This document shows positions 7,830 through 17,435 of a stretch of 52,199 nt of DNA, one piece after another. Below the pieces are notes generated by a model. It saw nothing but the letters and a program-made list of their open reading frames with translations, did not search any database and was not told where the DNA came from. A program made the position numbers and the translations under genes. Each line of letters begins with the position of its first letter. Position 1 is the first letter of the stretch. Origin of the DNA: Frankia sp. AgB32 (GTDB lineage Bacteria; Actinomycetota; Actinomycetes; Frankiales; Frankiaceae); the NCBI RefSeq assembly GCF_023243045.1, contig NZ_JALKFX010000045.1, forward strand, positions 1 to 52,199. The letters run 5' to 3'.

Positions 7830-9542
7830 GTGCCGCCCCGCGTCCGGCTGCCCGCACCAGTCCGGTTGACTCGGCGTTTCCGGCTGACCCTGCGGGTCCG
7901 GCTGACCCTGCTGTTCGCCGTGGGCACCGGGATCGCCCTGGTGCTGGCCGGTTTCCTGTTCTACCTGCTGCTGCGGGCGAACCTGCGCGACGCGGTCGAC
8001 TCCGAGCTGCGAACCCGCTCCGATGTGCTCGCCGCACGCATCGCCGACCGGTACGCCGACGGCGCCGAGCCGAACCCGGCCTCGGCCCGTGACGCCGCCA
8101 CCCTGCTGGCCGGCGGCGGGCCGATCGCCCAGGTCCTCACCGCCGACGGTCAGGTGATCGCCTCCTCCGCCGACGCCGGTCGCACCGCGCTGGCCACCGG
8201 CGCGGCGCTGAGCACCGCCCACGCGCGGGCGGTGTGGGCGAAGGCCCACCCCCACCGTGACGGGGAGACCGACGAGCCGATCCGGGTCTACGCCCTGCCG
8301 GTGCACGTCAGCGGTCCCACCGGGCGCACCACCCTGATCGCCGTCGTGGGGCTCACGACCCGGCCGACCGACAGCGCGGAGGACCGCGTCCGCAACGTGA
8401 TGGTGGTGGCCACCGCGCCGCTGGTCGCCCTGTCCGGCCTTGCCGCCTGGCTGCTGGCCGGCGCCGCGCTGCGCCCGGTCGACCGGATGCGCCGGGAGGC
8501 CGCAGCGATGGCCGACGCCGAGGACCACGCCCTGGCCGGCCCCCGACCCGGTCCCGGCGGACCCGACCCCCGACCGGCCCCCGCCCCCGGCCCCGCTCCC
8601 GGGCCGGGGCCGGGGCCGGCGGCGGCCCTCGCGCTCGCGGTGCCCGCGACCCGCGACGAGATCGAGGCGCTGGCCCGCACCATGAACGACCTGCTCGCCC
8701 GGCTGCACGCCGCCCGCGCCCGCGACCGCGCCTTCATCGCCGACGCCGGCCACGAACTGCGCACCCCGCTGACCGTGCTCAAGGCCGAGCTGGAACTCGC
8801 CGCCCGGCCCGGGCGCTCCGTCGCCGAGCTGCGCGAGGCGATCGCCGGCGCCTCGGAGGAGACCGAACGGCTCATCCGCCTCGCCGAGTCGCTGCTCACC
8901 CTGGCCCGGATGGACGGCGGCCACCTGCGCGCCGACCCCGTCGCCGTCGACGAGGTGCTCGACCGTGCCGTGCGGGCGGCGGGCGGCCACGCCGGGCAGC
9001 GCGGAGTGCGCCTCGCCGTCGCCATCACCCCCGCCGACCGGCCGCTGGCCGTGCTCGGCGACGCCGACCTGCTGCGCCAGGGGGTAGACAACCTGCTCAC
9101 CAACGCCGTCCGGCACGCCCCGGCGGGCAGCGTCGTCGATCTGCTGGCCCGGCGCGACGCGCCCGGCGACACCGTGACCGTGCAGGTCCGTGACCACGGC
9201 GGGGGTTTCCCGGTGGCGTTCCTGCCGCACGCCTTCGAGCGGTTCCGTCGCGCCGACGCCGCCCGCGGCCGGGAGCAGGGCGGCACCGGGCTGGGCCTGT
9301 CCATCGTGGCCGCGATCGCCGCCGCCCACGGCGGGACCGCGCGGGTGTCCAACCATCGCGACGGCGGCGCCGTCGTCACGATCGTCCTGCCCGCCGCGGC
9401 GCCCCCACCACCCGCACCCGATCCACCCGCCGGCGGGGCGCCACCCACCGCGGCGCACCCGGGCACCGCGGCGTCCGGGCCGTCCACCGCCGCCGCGGCG
9501 GGCGGCTCCCCGGATCAGCGCTGGTCGCGGCGCAGTGGGTGA
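7830..9542 (+). CDS. Two-component sensor histidine kinase
   Basis: A GTG start lies six bases after the response regulator stop. The order is TM1 (about 24-48), an extracytoplasmic sensor loop of about 140 residues, TM2 (about 190-215), HAMP (LRPVDRMRREAAAMADAED), HisKA with H308 in DAGHELRTPL, and HATPase_c with the N box (LLTNAVRHA), G1 (VRDHGGGF) and G2 (GGTGLGLSIV). The HAMP is interrupted by a Pro/Gly-rich insert of about 30 residues (about 237-268) before TRDEIEALARTMNDLLARL, and a disordered Pro/Ala tail ends the protein. The signal is unknown. The last 28 bases overlap the convergent VOC gene. Confidence 0.93.
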   Translation: MPPRVRLPAPVRLTRRFRLTLRVRLTLLFAVGTGIALVLAGFLFYLLLRANLRDAVDSELRTRSDVLAARIADRYADGAEPNPASARDAATLLAGGGPIAQVLTADGQVIASSADAGRTALATGAALSTAHARAVWAKAHPHRDGETDEPIRVYALPVHVSGPTGRTTLIAVVGLTTRPTDSAEDRVRNVMVVATAPLVALSGLAAWLLAGAALRPVDRMRREAAAMADAEDHALAGPRPGPGGPDPRPAPAPGPAPGPGPGPAAALALAVPATRDEIEALARTMNDLLARLHAARARDRAFIADAGHELRTPLTVLKAELELAARPGRSVAELREAIAGASEETERLIRLAESLLTLARMDGGHLRADPVAVDEVLDRAVRAAGGHAGQRGVRLAVAITPADRPLAVLGDADLLRQGVDNLLTNAVRHAPAGSVVDLLARRDAPGDTVTVQVRDHGGGFPVAFLPHAFERFRRADAARGREQGGTGLGLSIVAAIAAAHGGTARVSNHRDGGAVVTIVLPAAAPPPPAPDPPAGGAPPTAAHPGTAASGPSTAAAAGGSPDQRWSRRSG

Positions 9543-9916
9543 TCGGCGGGAATCTCCACGAGCACCAGGGGGATACCGTCCGGATCGGCGATCCACATCT
9601 CGTCGAGACCCCACGGCTCGCGACGTGGCGCCCGCGTGATCGTCGCCCCGGCATCGGTGAGACGGCGGTGCTCGGCGGCGAGATCGCGCACCTGCAGCCA
9701 CAACCCCGGCCCCGCGGCGGCGGCGCCGGCGCCGTCCGTCCCGGCCGGGTGCCCGGACACCTCCAGCAGCCCGGCGCCCAGGAAGAACACGATGCCGGGA
9801 CTGCCGGGCGGGCCGAACTCGCGGTAGACCGCGAGGCCCAGGACGTCGCGGTAGAACGCGCGGCTGCGCGCCGGGTCCACCGGCCGGATCAGAACGCGAC
9901 TGCTGAGGACCTCCAT
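9515..9916 (-). CDS. VOC-fold (glyoxalase/bleomycin-resistance-like) protein
   Basis: The 133-residue protein has the paired beta-alpha-beta-beta-beta modules of the vicinal oxygen chelate superfamily: VLIRPVDPARSRAFYRDVLGLAVYREFG in the first half, and VRDLAAEHRRLTDAGATITRAPRREPWGLDEMWIADPDGIPLVLVEIP in the second. Candidate metal ligands include E in LLEV and the Glu of LVLVEIP. Members include glyoxalases, dioxygenases and resistance proteins, and the exact reaction cannot be read here. The ATG at 9916 suits the domain start; longer upstream frames are low complexity. Its 3' end overlaps the histidine kinase by 28 bases. Confidence 0.85.
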   Translation of the reverse strand: MEVLSSRVLIRPVDPARSRAFYRDVLGLAVYREFGPPGSPGIVFFLGAGLLEVSGHPAGTDGAGAAAAGPGLWLQVRDLAAEHRRLTDAGATITRAPRREPWGLDEMWIADPDGIPLVLVEIPADHPLRRDQR

Positions 9917-10076
9917 CCCGCCAGTTTCGCCCACCGCCGCCCCGGCCGCCGTGCGCACTGCCTCCCCGTCGACGCAGGTGAATACGGACTGGTTCGACCG
10001 CCTTGACCCGTCCTGGGCGGGCCGTGACAATCGTCTCCGTGCAGGCGAGATCACGCATCGACACCGCCGACGGCTG

Positions 10077-10571
10077 ATGCGGCGCCGGCGCGGGAGGCTG
10101 TCCGGCGCCGTGCTCGGCGGCGCGTTCGGGCTGCTCGCCGAGGTGCTGTTCGCCGTCGTCTGGATGGGCTCGGCGGTGTTCTTCCTCTACGCCGCCGGCC
10201 ACGGCCTGGCCGACGACCTGCGCCTGCGCGCGGCCGGTGTCCGCGTGAGCGCGCTGGCCCTGCACGCCCGCGCCGAGCGGATCACCACGACGGACTCCGA
10301 CGGGAGCACCTCGACGAGCACCCGGCACTTCACCACCGTGCGCTTTCGCGACGACGTCGGGACGACCCGGGAGGTCGAGATCGACGGCTACCACCCGTCC
10401 GGGCGCGCCGTGTCCGTCATCTACCTGCGCCACCGACCCGAGACGGCCAGGCCGGCGTCCGCCGCCGGCGCGGGCCACCTCGTCCTGGACGCCTTCGAGA
10501 TCGTGTTCGCCCTGTCCTTCGTCCTGTTCGGCCTCGCCTTCTTCCGCGCCTGGTTCGCCGGCCCGTGGTGA
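10077..10571 (+). CDS. DUF3592-like membrane protein
   Basis: About 164 residues. An Arg-rich start ([10 protein letters not shown]) precedes a first membrane helix ([23 protein letters not shown]). A central extracytoplasmic or cytosolic beta-rich segment has [13 protein letters not shown], a Ser/Thr/Asp loop, [39 protein letters not shown], and the end is a second helix ([20 protein letters not shown]). This is the layout of DUF3592 proteins, whose function is not known. The start is uncertain: ATG 10077 lacks a strong ribosome site and GTG 9951 would add 42 poorly conserved-looking residues. Confidence 0.65.
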   Translation: MRRRRGRLSGAVLGGAFGLLAEVLFAVVWMGSAVFFLYAAGHGLADDLRLRAAGVRVSALALHARAERITTTDSDGSTSTSTRHFTTVRFRDDVGTTREVEIDGYHPSGRAVSVIYLRHRPETARPASAAGAGHLVLDAFEIVFALSFVLFGLAFFRAWFAGPW

Positions 10572-10689
10572 CGCCGGCGACCGATCGGACCGGGTCCGTG
10601 TGCCCCGCGGGCCGCCGGGGGAGGATGCTCGCCATGCCGGGACATCCACACCGATCGGGACGCGCGCCAGCCGGAAGGCCCACCGGGTC

Positions 10690-12651
10690 GTGACCGCCAC
10701 CGCCGAACCGGCGCCGGGCGCCGGGCGGACCCGGCGGCTGCGCGCCTGGCTGCTCGCCGGCACCGAACAGGCCCAGCAGCACTCCGGCCCGCACGCCCAG
10801 CCCGCCGCCGCGCACAAGCTGCACCCCTGGTGGCGGGTCATGTGCCTGACCGGCGTCGACTACTTCTCCACCCTCGGCTACCAGCCGGGTATCGCCGCGC
10901 TCGCCGCCGGCGCCGTCAGCCCGATCGCCACCGCCGTGCTCGTGCTCGTGACGCTCGCCGGAGCACTGCCGGTGTACCGGCGGGTCGCCCGCGACAGCCC
11001 GCACGGCGAGGGATCCATCGCCATGCTCGAACACGAACTGTCCTGGTGGAAGGGCAAGATCCTCGTCCTGGTCCTGCTCGGTTTCGCCTGCACCGACTTC
11101 CTCATCACCGTCACGCTGTCCGCCGCCGACGCCACCGCCCACATCCTGGAGAACCCCTACGCGCCGCACGCGCTGGAGGGCCACCGGGTGGGCGTCACGC
11201 TGGTGCTGCTCGCCCTGCTCGGCGGGGTGTTCCTGCGCGGGTTCACCGAGGCCGTCGGCATCGCCGTGGTCCTCGTGGCCATCTACCTCGGCCTGAACGC
11301 CGTCGTCGTCGGCGACGCCCTCGTGAGGATCATCTCCCATCCGCATCTCGTCGGTGACTGGCACGCCCTGCTCGTGCGTGAACATCCCGACCCGATCGCG
11401 CTGATCGGCTTCGCGCTGATCGTGTTCCCCAAGCTCGCCCTGGGCCTGTCCGGCTTCGAGACCGGCGTCGCCGTGATGCCCCTGGTCCGCGGCGACGCCG
11501 GCGACACCGAGGACCGTCCCACCGGGCGCATCCGCGGCACCCGCGCCCTGCTGACCACCGCCGCGCTGATCATGGCCGTCTACCTGATCGCCAGCAGCCT
11601 CGCCACCACCCTGCTCATCCCCGCCGACGCGTTCAGGGCGGGTGGCCCGGCGAACGGGCGGGCGCTGGCCTACCTCGCCCACGACGAACTCGGCAGCGCC
11701 TTCGGCACCGTCTACGACGTCAGCACCATCCTCATCCTCTGGTTCGCCGGCGCCTCGGCGCTCGCCGGCCTGCTCAACCTCGTCCCCCGCTACCTGCCCC
11801 GCTACGGCATGGCCCCGACCTGGGCGCGCGCCGTGCGCCCCCTGGTGCTCGTGTTCACCGCGATCGGCTTCGCCGTCACGGTGTTCTTCAAGGCCAGCGT
11901 CGACAAGCAGGGCGGCGCCTACGCCACCGGCGTGCTCGTGCTCATCACCTCCGCGGCCCTCGCCGTCACCCTCGCCACGGCGCGGCGCGGCGGGCGCCGC
12001 CGGGCCGCCGGCTTCGGCGTGATCGCCGCCGTGTTCGTCTACACCACCATCGCCAACATCATCGAACGGCCCGACGGGCTCATCATCGGCTCGATCTTCA
12101 TCATCGCGATCATGGTGGTGTCGTTCTCCTCGCGGGCGCTGCGCTCGTTCGAACTGCGGGTCACCGGCGTGCGCCTCGACCCGACCGCGCAGGCCTGGGT
12201 CCGAGAGGCCGCCGCCGCGGGCTCGCTGCACCTGGTCGCCAACGAAGTCGACATCGGCGACGCCGCCGAGTACGCCGGCAAGGCCCGCAAGGCCCACGAG
12301 GAGCTGTTCCTCCCCGACGACGTCGCGCTGCTGTTCCTGGAGGTCGCGGTGCCCGACTCCTCCGAGTTCGAAGGCGAGCTCGACGTCCGCGGCCTGGACC
12401 GCGACGGCTACCGCGTCCTGTGCGCGACCAGCACCTCGGTGCCCAACGCCATCGCCGCCCTGCTGCTGCACCTGCGCGAGTCCACCGGCGCGCGCCCACA
12501 CGTGTACTTCGAGTGGACGGAGGGCAATCCCATCACCAACTTCCTGCGGTTCCTGTTCTTCGGCGCCGGCGAGGTCGCCACCGTCACCCGCGAGGTCCTG
12601 CGTGAAGCCGAACCCGACCCGGCGCAACGGCCCTTCGTGCACGTCGCCTGA
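10690..12651 (+). CDS. APC-superfamily permease
   Basis: A membrane transporter of about 653 residues with roughly 12 helices followed by a soluble C-terminal domain of about 170 residues. The first helix region reads [26 protein letters not shown], the unwound-helix signature of amino-acid permease-like APC proteins. [15 protein letters not shown] and [32 protein letters not shown] also fit. The soluble tail ([15 protein letters not shown] to [10 protein letters not shown]) is shared by large actinobacterial APC proteins and has a KUP-like flavour, so amino-acid versus K+ transport is unresolved. GTG 10690 has GGAAGG about 14 bases upstream; GTG 10600 is an alternative. The TetR gene starts five bases downstream. 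Confidence 0.82.
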   Translation: MTATAEPAPGAGRTRRLRAWLLAGTEQAQQHSGPHAQPAAAHKLHPWWRVMCLTGVDYFSTLGYQPGIAALAAGAVSPIATAVLVLVTLAGALPVYRRVARDSPHGEGSIAMLEHELSWWKGKILVLVLLGFACTDFLITVTLSAADATAHILENPYAPHALEGHRVGVTLVLLALLGGVFLRGFTEAVGIAVVLVAIYLGLNAVVVGDALVRIISHPHLVGDWHALLVREHPDPIALIGFALIVFPKLALGLSGFETGVAVMPLVRGDAGDTEDRPTGRIRGTRALLTTAALIMAVYLIASSLATTLLIPADAFRAGGPANGRALAYLAHDELGSAFGTVYDVSTILILWFAGASALAGLLNLVPRYLPRYGMAPTWARAVRPLVLVFTAIGFAVTVFFKASVDKQGGAYATGVLVLITSAALAVTLATARRGGRRRAAGFGVIAAVFVYTTIANIIERPDGLIIGSIFIIAIMVVSFSSRALRSFELRVTGVRLDPTAQAWVREAAAAGSLHLVANEVDIGDAAEYAGKARKAHEELFLPDDVALLFLEVAVPDSSEFEGELDVRGLDRDGYRVLCATSTSVPNAIAALLLHLRESTGARPHVYFEWTEGNPITNFLRFLFFGAGEVATVTREVLREAEPDPAQRPFVHVA

Positions 12652-12656
12652 CCGCC

Positions 12657-13337
12657 GTGGCGACCGCCGGCGCGCACCCGGGTCGGCCCTGCCGCACCGA
12701 CGCGCACCCAGCCGGGCAGACGCGGGCCGATCGGCGACGGCACACCAGCGACGCGCTCTCGGCCGCGGCGATCACGCTGTTCTGCCAGCGGGGCTTCGAC
12801 GACGTCTCGGTCGCCGAGATCGCCGCGGCGGCGCAGGTGTCCAAACCCACGCTGTTCGCGTACTTCCCGACCAAGGAGGACCTGGTCCTGCACCGGATCC
12901 TCGACCACCGCGGCGAGGCCGGCCGGGTGGTGCGGGCCCGCGCGGACACGGTGGCGCCACTGACGGCGCTGCTGGACCACCAGCTCGCCGGCCTCGACCG
13001 CCGCGAACCGGTGACCGGGCTGAACGAACATCCCGAGGTGCTCGCCTTCCACGGGATGGTCTTCGCGACCCCGAGCCTTCTCGGCCGCCTCGCCCAGCAC
13101 GCCGCCGAGGACGATCGGGCGTTGGCCGAGGCCCTCGCGCAGGCCGCACCGGCGGCCGGCGACCTCACCGCGCGCCTCGCCGCCGCACAGATCATCGCCG
13201 TGCAGCGGGTGCTGGCCCGGGAGAACTGGGCCCGGCTGTCCGCCGGCGAACCCGCCGCCACCCGCCACCCCGAGGCCGCTGCCGCCACCCGACGCGCCTT
13301 CACGGCCCTGGCCTGCGCCCTGCCCGCCTACGCCTGA
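12657..13337 (+). CDS. TetR-family transcriptional regulator
   Basis: The HTH sits at residues 30-75: DALSAAAITLFCQRGFDDVSVAEIAAAAQVSKPTLFAYFPTKEDLVLHRI, the standard TetR N-terminal motif. The rest is helical with a long Ala-rich ligand domain (LLDHQLAGLDRREPVTGLNEHPEV). The GTG start is five bases after the APC permease stop, so the pair is probably co-transcribed, and the regulator may control the permease operon. The ligand is unknown. A 17-bp tandem repeat follows the gene. Confidence 0.9.
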   Translation: MATAGAHPGRPCRTDAHPAGQTRADRRRHTSDALSAAAITLFCQRGFDDVSVAEIAAAAQVSKPTLFAYFPTKEDLVLHRILDHRGEAGRVVRARADTVAPLTALLDHQLAGLDRREPVTGLNEHPEVLAFHGMVFATPSLLGRLAQHAAEDDRALAEALAQAAPAAGDLTARLAAAQIIAVQRVLARENWARLSAGEPAATRHPEAAAATRRAFTALACALPAYA

Positions 13338-13392
13338 CGCGACCGGGGTACAGCCGCGGCGCACTGGTGTCCGCGGATCCGTCCCGGTCCTC

Positions 13393-13443
13393 GTGTCGCA
13401 CCGGTCCCCGTGTCGCACCGGTCCCCGTGTCGCACCGGTCCTA
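13393..13443. repeat. Three tandem copies of a 17-bp repeat
   Basis: GTGTCGCACCGGTCCCC starts at 13393, 13410 and 13427; the last copy ends imperfectly. It lies between the TetR gene and helD. Confidence 0.9.
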
Positions 13444-13538
13444 CGCGTCGCGGGGGTGCGGGTAGCGCACGCCCGGCCGCCGACGGTGACGAAACTTCTC
13501 CACCCGGTAGGCTTTACCCGGTTAAGAAAGGGGCCGGG

Positions 13539-15767
13539 ATGAGCGGCAGGCACGGCGACGACGGCCAGGTGGCCCAGGACGGTCCCGGCGGGCAGGACGG
13601 TTTCGGTCCGGGCCCGGCGTCCGGTCTGGCGTCCGAACTGGCGGCGGAGCGGGACTATCTCGCCCGCAGCCGCCGCGCCCTGGGCGGCATGCGGCAGGAG
13701 GCGGCGGGGACCCGGGTGGCCGAGGGCGACGCGGAGGTCGACAAGGTCACGAACGAGTACCTGCGGGTGGCGCGGGCGCGGAGGGTTCTCGGCCTCGCGG
13801 GCGGCGACGGCACACCGCTGTTCTTCGCCCGCCTTGACTACGTCGATGGTGGTGATCGGCACGGCGGCGGTGACCGGGTGCCCGTGGCGGTGGCGGGGCG
13901 GCGGTTCTACCTGGGGCGCCGGCATGTGCGCGAGTCCGCCGGTGACGATCCGCTCGTCGTCGACTGGCGTACCGACGTCGCCCGGCCGTTCTACCGGGCG
14001 CACCGCGCCGATCCGATGGGGGTGTCCCGCCGGCGGCGCTTCGGGTATGACGGCGGGGAGCTCACCGCGTTCGAGGACGAACCCCTCACGATCGAGGCCG
14101 CCGCCGCTGACCCGGTGGGACCCGCACCGGCGGCGCGGACGCCGGCCCCGGTGGACGGGCTGGTGGCCCGGGAGATCGAACGGCCCCGCTCGGGGCCGAT
14201 GCGCGACATCGTCGCCACGATCCAACCCGAGCAGGACGAGATCGTCCGCGCCGGGCTGGACCTCAGCCTGTGCGTGCAGGGCGCGCCGGGCACCGGCAAG
14301 ACCGCTGTCGGCCTGCACCGGGCCGCCTACCTGCTCTTCGCCCACCGGGAGCGCCTCGCCCGCGCCGGGGTCCTCGTCGTCGGGCCCAACCGGGCGTTCC
14401 TCGGCTACATCGCCGCCGTGCTGCCCTCCCTCGGGGAGAGCACCGTGCGCCACGCGACCCTCGACGACCTCCTCGACCCCGCCCCCACGACCTCCACCCG
14501 CGCCGGCGCCGCCCGCCGGGCGGAGCCCGCCGCGACCGCGACCCTCAAGGGCGACGCCCGCCTCGCCGACGTCACCCGCCGCGCCCTGCACGACGGGCTG
14601 CGCCCACCCACCGGCCCGATCGCCGTGCACACCAGCCTCGGCCGCTGGACCGTGGGGGAGCAGGAGTTCACCGACCTGCACGCCGAGACCCTCGCCGCGC
14701 TGCACGCCGGCACCCTGCGCTACGGCGCCGCCCGCGACCGCCTCGCCGCGCGCCTCGCGGCCTCGGTGCGCCGCCGCGCCGAGGCCGGCGGCCACCATCT
14801 CACCGACGGCGCGCTGCGCACCCTGGCCCGGGGCCGGTCGGTGCGCGACGCCGTCGAGGCGGTCTGGCCGGCGGTCGACCCGGCCGTCCTGGTGCGCCGC
14901 CTGCTCACCGACCCCGCGCTGCTCGCCCGCGCCGCCGCCGGCCTGCTCGACCCCGCCGAACAGGCCACCCTGCTCGCCGCCGCGCCACCCGGCCCGGTCC
15001 GCGCGCCGCACTGGTCGGCCGCGGACCTGTTCCTCCTCGACGAGGTCCGCCATCTCGTCGAGGGCACCGCCGGCGTCGGGCATCTCATCGTCGACGAGGC
15101 GCAGGACCTCGCCCCCATGCAGTGCCGGGCGCTGGCGCGGCGCTGCGCCGACGGGTCGATGACGGTCCTCGGCGACCTCGCCCAGGGCACCACCCCGTGG
15201 GCGGCGACGTCCTGGCCGGCGCAGCTCACCCACCTCGGCCGGCCCGGCGCGCACCTGGAGGTGCTCACCCGCGGCTTCCGGGTACCGGCGCAGATCCTCG
15301 CGTTCGCCGGCCGGCTGCTCGCCGACATCGCCCCCGACCTGCCCCCGCCCACCTCGGCCCGGGCGACCCGCGGTGCCCTCGCCGTGCTGGCCACCGCGGA
15401 CGTGCCCGCCGCCGTCACCGAGCACGTCCGCGCCGCGCTCACCCGCGACGGCTCCCTCGCGGTGATCGCCGCGGACCCCGACGTCGCCGCGCTCGCCGCC
15501 GCCCTGCGCGCCGCGGCGCTGCCCGTCGACGAACTCACCGCCACCGGCTCCCCGACCCGGTTCTGCCTCGCGCCCGCGTCGCTGGCCAAGGGGCTGGAGT
15601 TCGACCACGTCATCGCCGTCGAACCGGCGGCGATCGTCGCGGCCGAAAGCCGCCCGGCCCTCGGCCTGCGCCGCCTGTACGTGGTGCTCACCCGGGCGGT
15701 GAGCGCACTGACCGTCGTGCACGCCCACCCGCTGCCCGCCGCCCTGCGCACACCCGGGATGACCTGA
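13539..15767 (+). CDS. helD: HelD-like RNA polymerase-recycling ATPase (UvrD/Rep superfamily)
   Basis: The 742-residue protein has an N-terminal helical region (ELAAERDYLARSRRALGGM, the HelD coiled-coil start). Then come YLGRRHVRE and PLVVDWRTDVARPFYRA (typical HelD), Walker A GAPGTGKT near residue 248, Walker B VDEAQDLAPMQC near 517, and a C-terminal LAKGLEFDHVIAVEP and RRLYVVLTRA (UvrD motifs V and VI). HelD proteins bind RNA polymerase and free stalled complexes from nucleic acid using ATP; some actinobacterial forms protect against rifampicin. AAAGGGG lies about five bases before ATG 13539. Two ACCCGGT repeats (13502 and 13516) are in the leader. Confidence 0.9.
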   Translation: MSGRHGDDGQVAQDGPGGQDGFGPGPASGLASELAAERDYLARSRRALGGMRQEAAGTRVAEGDAEVDKVTNEYLRVARARRVLGLAGGDGTPLFFARLDYVDGGDRHGGGDRVPVAVAGRRFYLGRRHVRESAGDDPLVVDWRTDVARPFYRAHRADPMGVSRRRRFGYDGGELTAFEDEPLTIEAAAADPVGPAPAARTPAPVDGLVAREIERPRSGPMRDIVATIQPEQDEIVRAGLDLSLCVQGAPGTGKTAVGLHRAAYLLFAHRERLARAGVLVVGPNRAFLGYIAAVLPSLGESTVRHATLDDLLDPAPTTSTRAGAARRAEPAATATLKGDARLADVTRRALHDGLRPPTGPIAVHTSLGRWTVGEQEFTDLHAETLAALHAGTLRYGAARDRLAARLAASVRRRAEAGGHHLTDGALRTLARGRSVRDAVEAVWPAVDPAVLVRRLLTDPALLARAAAGLLDPAEQATLLAAAPPGPVRAPHWSAADLFLLDEVRHLVEGTAGVGHLIVDEAQDLAPMQCRALARRCADGSMTVLGDLAQGTTPWAATSWPAQLTHLGRPGAHLEVLTRGFRVPAQILAFAGRLLADIAPDLPPPTSARATRGALAVLATADVPAAVTEHVRAALTRDGSLAVIAADPDVAALAAALRAAALPVDELTATGSPTRFCLAPASLAKGLEFDHVIAVEPAAIVAAESRPALGLRRLYVVLTRAVSALTVVHAHPLPAALRTPGMT

Positions 15768-15876
15768 GCGCGCAGGGTCACAGCAGGGCGCAACGTGCCC
15801 GCGATCACGCGGACATATCCGGCCCGATCCGGCCAGCCGTCGTGTGGCCGCGGCGCGAGTGGGAGAAAATGGCGAT

Positions 15877-16269
15877 GTGGGAGCCGAACGCAACGTTCTC
15901 GGTGGGGATCTGGAACCCTGCGGTACCGACCCGGTCACCGGGTTCTACCGTGACGGGTGCTGCAGCACGGGCTCGGAGGACATGGGTAGTCACACCGTCT
16001 GCGCGGTGGTGACCGCGGAGTTCCTGCGCCACCAGCGTCAGGTGGGCAACGACCTGTCCACGTCCCGGCCGGAGTACTCCTTCCCCGGGCTGCGCCCCGG
16101 TGACCGCTGGTGCGTCGTCGCGATCCGCTGGCTGCAGGCCTACCACGCCGGCGCAGCCGCCCCGGTCGTGCTCGCCTCCACCCACGAGCGGGCGCTGGAG
16201 GTCATCCCGCTGGAGGCGCTGCGCGCGCACGCCGTCGACGTCCCGGCCGACCCGCGTTCGCTGGGCTGA
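15877..16269 (+). CDS. DUF2237 family protein
   Basis: About 130 residues. It opens NVLGGDLEPCGTDPVTGFYRDGCC, followed by GSHTVCAVVTAEFL, GNDLSTSRPEYSFPGLRPGDRWCVVAIRWLQAY and ERALEVIPLEALRAHAVDV. These are the conserved blocks of DUF2237, including the paired Cys residues (GCC) and the invariant TDPxTGFxRDGCC. Its biochemical role is not established. GTG 15877 has GGGAGA about ten bases upstream and starts just before the conserved block; GTG 15844 would add 11 residues. The gene converges on a sulfotransferase across a strong hairpin. Confidence 0.88.
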   Translation: MGAERNVLGGDLEPCGTDPVTGFYRDGCCSTGSEDMGSHTVCAVVTAEFLRHQRQVGNDLSTSRPEYSFPGLRPGDRWCVVAIRWLQAYHAGAAAPVVLASTHERALEVIPLEALRAHAVDVPADPRSLG

Positions 16270-16277
16270 GCCGCCCG

Positions 16278-16303
16278 GCGGCCGGGCCCGACGGCCCGGC
16301 CGC
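16278..16303. terminator. 11-bp perfect stem between convergent genes
   Basis: GCGGCCGGGCC (16278-16288) pairs with GGCCCGGCCGC (16293-16303) around a CGAC loop. It sits between the stop codons of the DUF2237 and sulfotransferase genes and probably ends both transcripts. Confidence 0.7.
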
Positions 16304-16311
16304 GTCACCCC

Positions 16312-17247
16312 TCAGTCGATGACGTCGGGTTCCAGACCGACGGTCAGCCAGTCCGCGTACGCCAACCCGGTGATCTCCTCCAGCCGGGCGATGTCGTCGG
16401 TGAAGTACGGCAGCACCGCGCGGCGCTGCTCGGGGGTGAGCTTCGGGCGCCCGCCGCGCTGCCGCCGCAACGCGCTCAGCAGCGGCCCGCGCACCGCCCG
16501 ACGCGCCGGCACCGGGAAGTGATGGCCGATCCGACCCCCGGTCCGCAGCGCCGCCCGCAGCGCGGCGTTGACCGGGGTGTCCGCGACGAACGGCGTGACG
16601 TTCTCCGACGGCACCAGGTCGACCAGCCCGGTCTGCACCCCGAGGAACTCACACACCCGGTCCAGCGTCGCCACGGGGGAGTCCCGCAGGTCCCGGTAAC
16701 GCAGCAGCAGCACCTGCTCCCGGGAGAACAGGCCGAACAGGTGCGCGAGCTGCTCGCCGTACAGACCGAGGGACACGTAGTGCCAGAACGGCGCCCAGCC
16801 GGCCTCGCGCCGGACCTGCTCCAACGCGCAGGCCCGCACGAAGTCCCGCTCCGACTCCAACCCCGCCGCCCACAGATGCGTCCAGTTCGAATGCGCCCGG
16901 TCCACCGGGTTGCGCAGCAGGACCACCAGGCGCGCCTTCGGCAGCAGCCGGCGGATCCGGTTCTGCGCGTCGAGGTCATACAGGTAGAACGGCGTCGCCT
17001 CGCCCCGCAGGGCACCCTCCGGCGCCGGATCGAACAACCGTTCGTAGTCCGACGGGCGCCAGACGTGCTCCTGGTAGGTCTGCGCGTCCCCGGGCCCGCC
17101 CTGGGCCGGCGGCGGTCCGGCCGAGAGGAAGAACTTCGGCTCCTTCACCGGCGGCAGGTACAACGCGGGATGGCGGGCCAGCGCGGCGTGCAGGGCGGTC
17201 GTGCCGGCCTTCGGCACACCGATCACGAGGAAGTCGGGCAGGGCCAA
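16312..17247 (-). CDS. PAPS-dependent sulfotransferase
   Basis: The 311-residue cytosolic-type sulfotransferase has the 5'-phosphosulfate loop FLVIGVPKAGTTALHAAL at the N-terminus and the 3'-phosphate motif LVVLLRNPVDRAHSNW near residue 110. KEPKFFL and GEATPFYLY match the family's substrate-side blocks. It would move sulfate from PAPS to a hydroxyl or amine of a carbohydrate, lipid or other metabolite; the heparan-type sequence pattern suggests a sugar or lipid acceptor, but this is inference. Translation starts at TTG 17247 with GGAG nine bases upstream. It is divergent from a GH43-like protein, consistent with a carbohydrate link. Confidence 0.9.
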   Translation of the reverse strand: MALPDFLVIGVPKAGTTALHAALARHPALYLPPVKEPKFFLSAGPPPAQGGPGDAQTYQEHVWRPSDYERLFDPAPEGALRGEATPFYLYDLDAQNRIRRLLPKARLVVLLRNPVDRAHSNWTHLWAAGLESERDFVRACALEQVRREAGWAPFWHYVSLGLYGEQLAHLFGLFSREQVLLLRYRDLRDSPVATLDRVCEFLGVQTGLVDLVPSENVTPFVADTPVNAALRAALRTGGRIGHHFPVPARRAVRGPLLSALRRQRGGRPKLTPEQRRAVLPYFTDDIARLEEITGLAYADWLTVGLEPDVID

Positions 17248-17435
17248 CGGAAACGCTCCGGTCGGGTCGGGAACACGGGTGCGCGCACGAGGATCGACAC
17301 CACCGCGCAGGTCAGGGACACAGCCGGCGGTACCCGGCCATCTCGACCGGTGAAATCAAGATGGTAGCCGCGACCCCACCCACGCGGGGCGCCCTTCACC
17401 GGTCGGCATCCGGGCGGCAACGGTAGGGTTGCGGC

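Noticed and set aside
7233-10841. Very long minus-strand reading frame opposite the two-component genes
   Set aside because: Its translation is Gly/Arg/Asp low complexity with no domain; it is an antisense shadow of strongly C3-biased plus genes with clear family motifs.
13393-13443. 17-bp repeats as regulatory iterons
   Set aside because: Only three contiguous copies, GC-rich and no plasmid or replication gene; treated as a simple tandem repeat.
12408-15938. Long minus-strand frame opposite helD
   Set aside because: The same shadow effect; the plus strand encodes HelD and TetR with all motifs.
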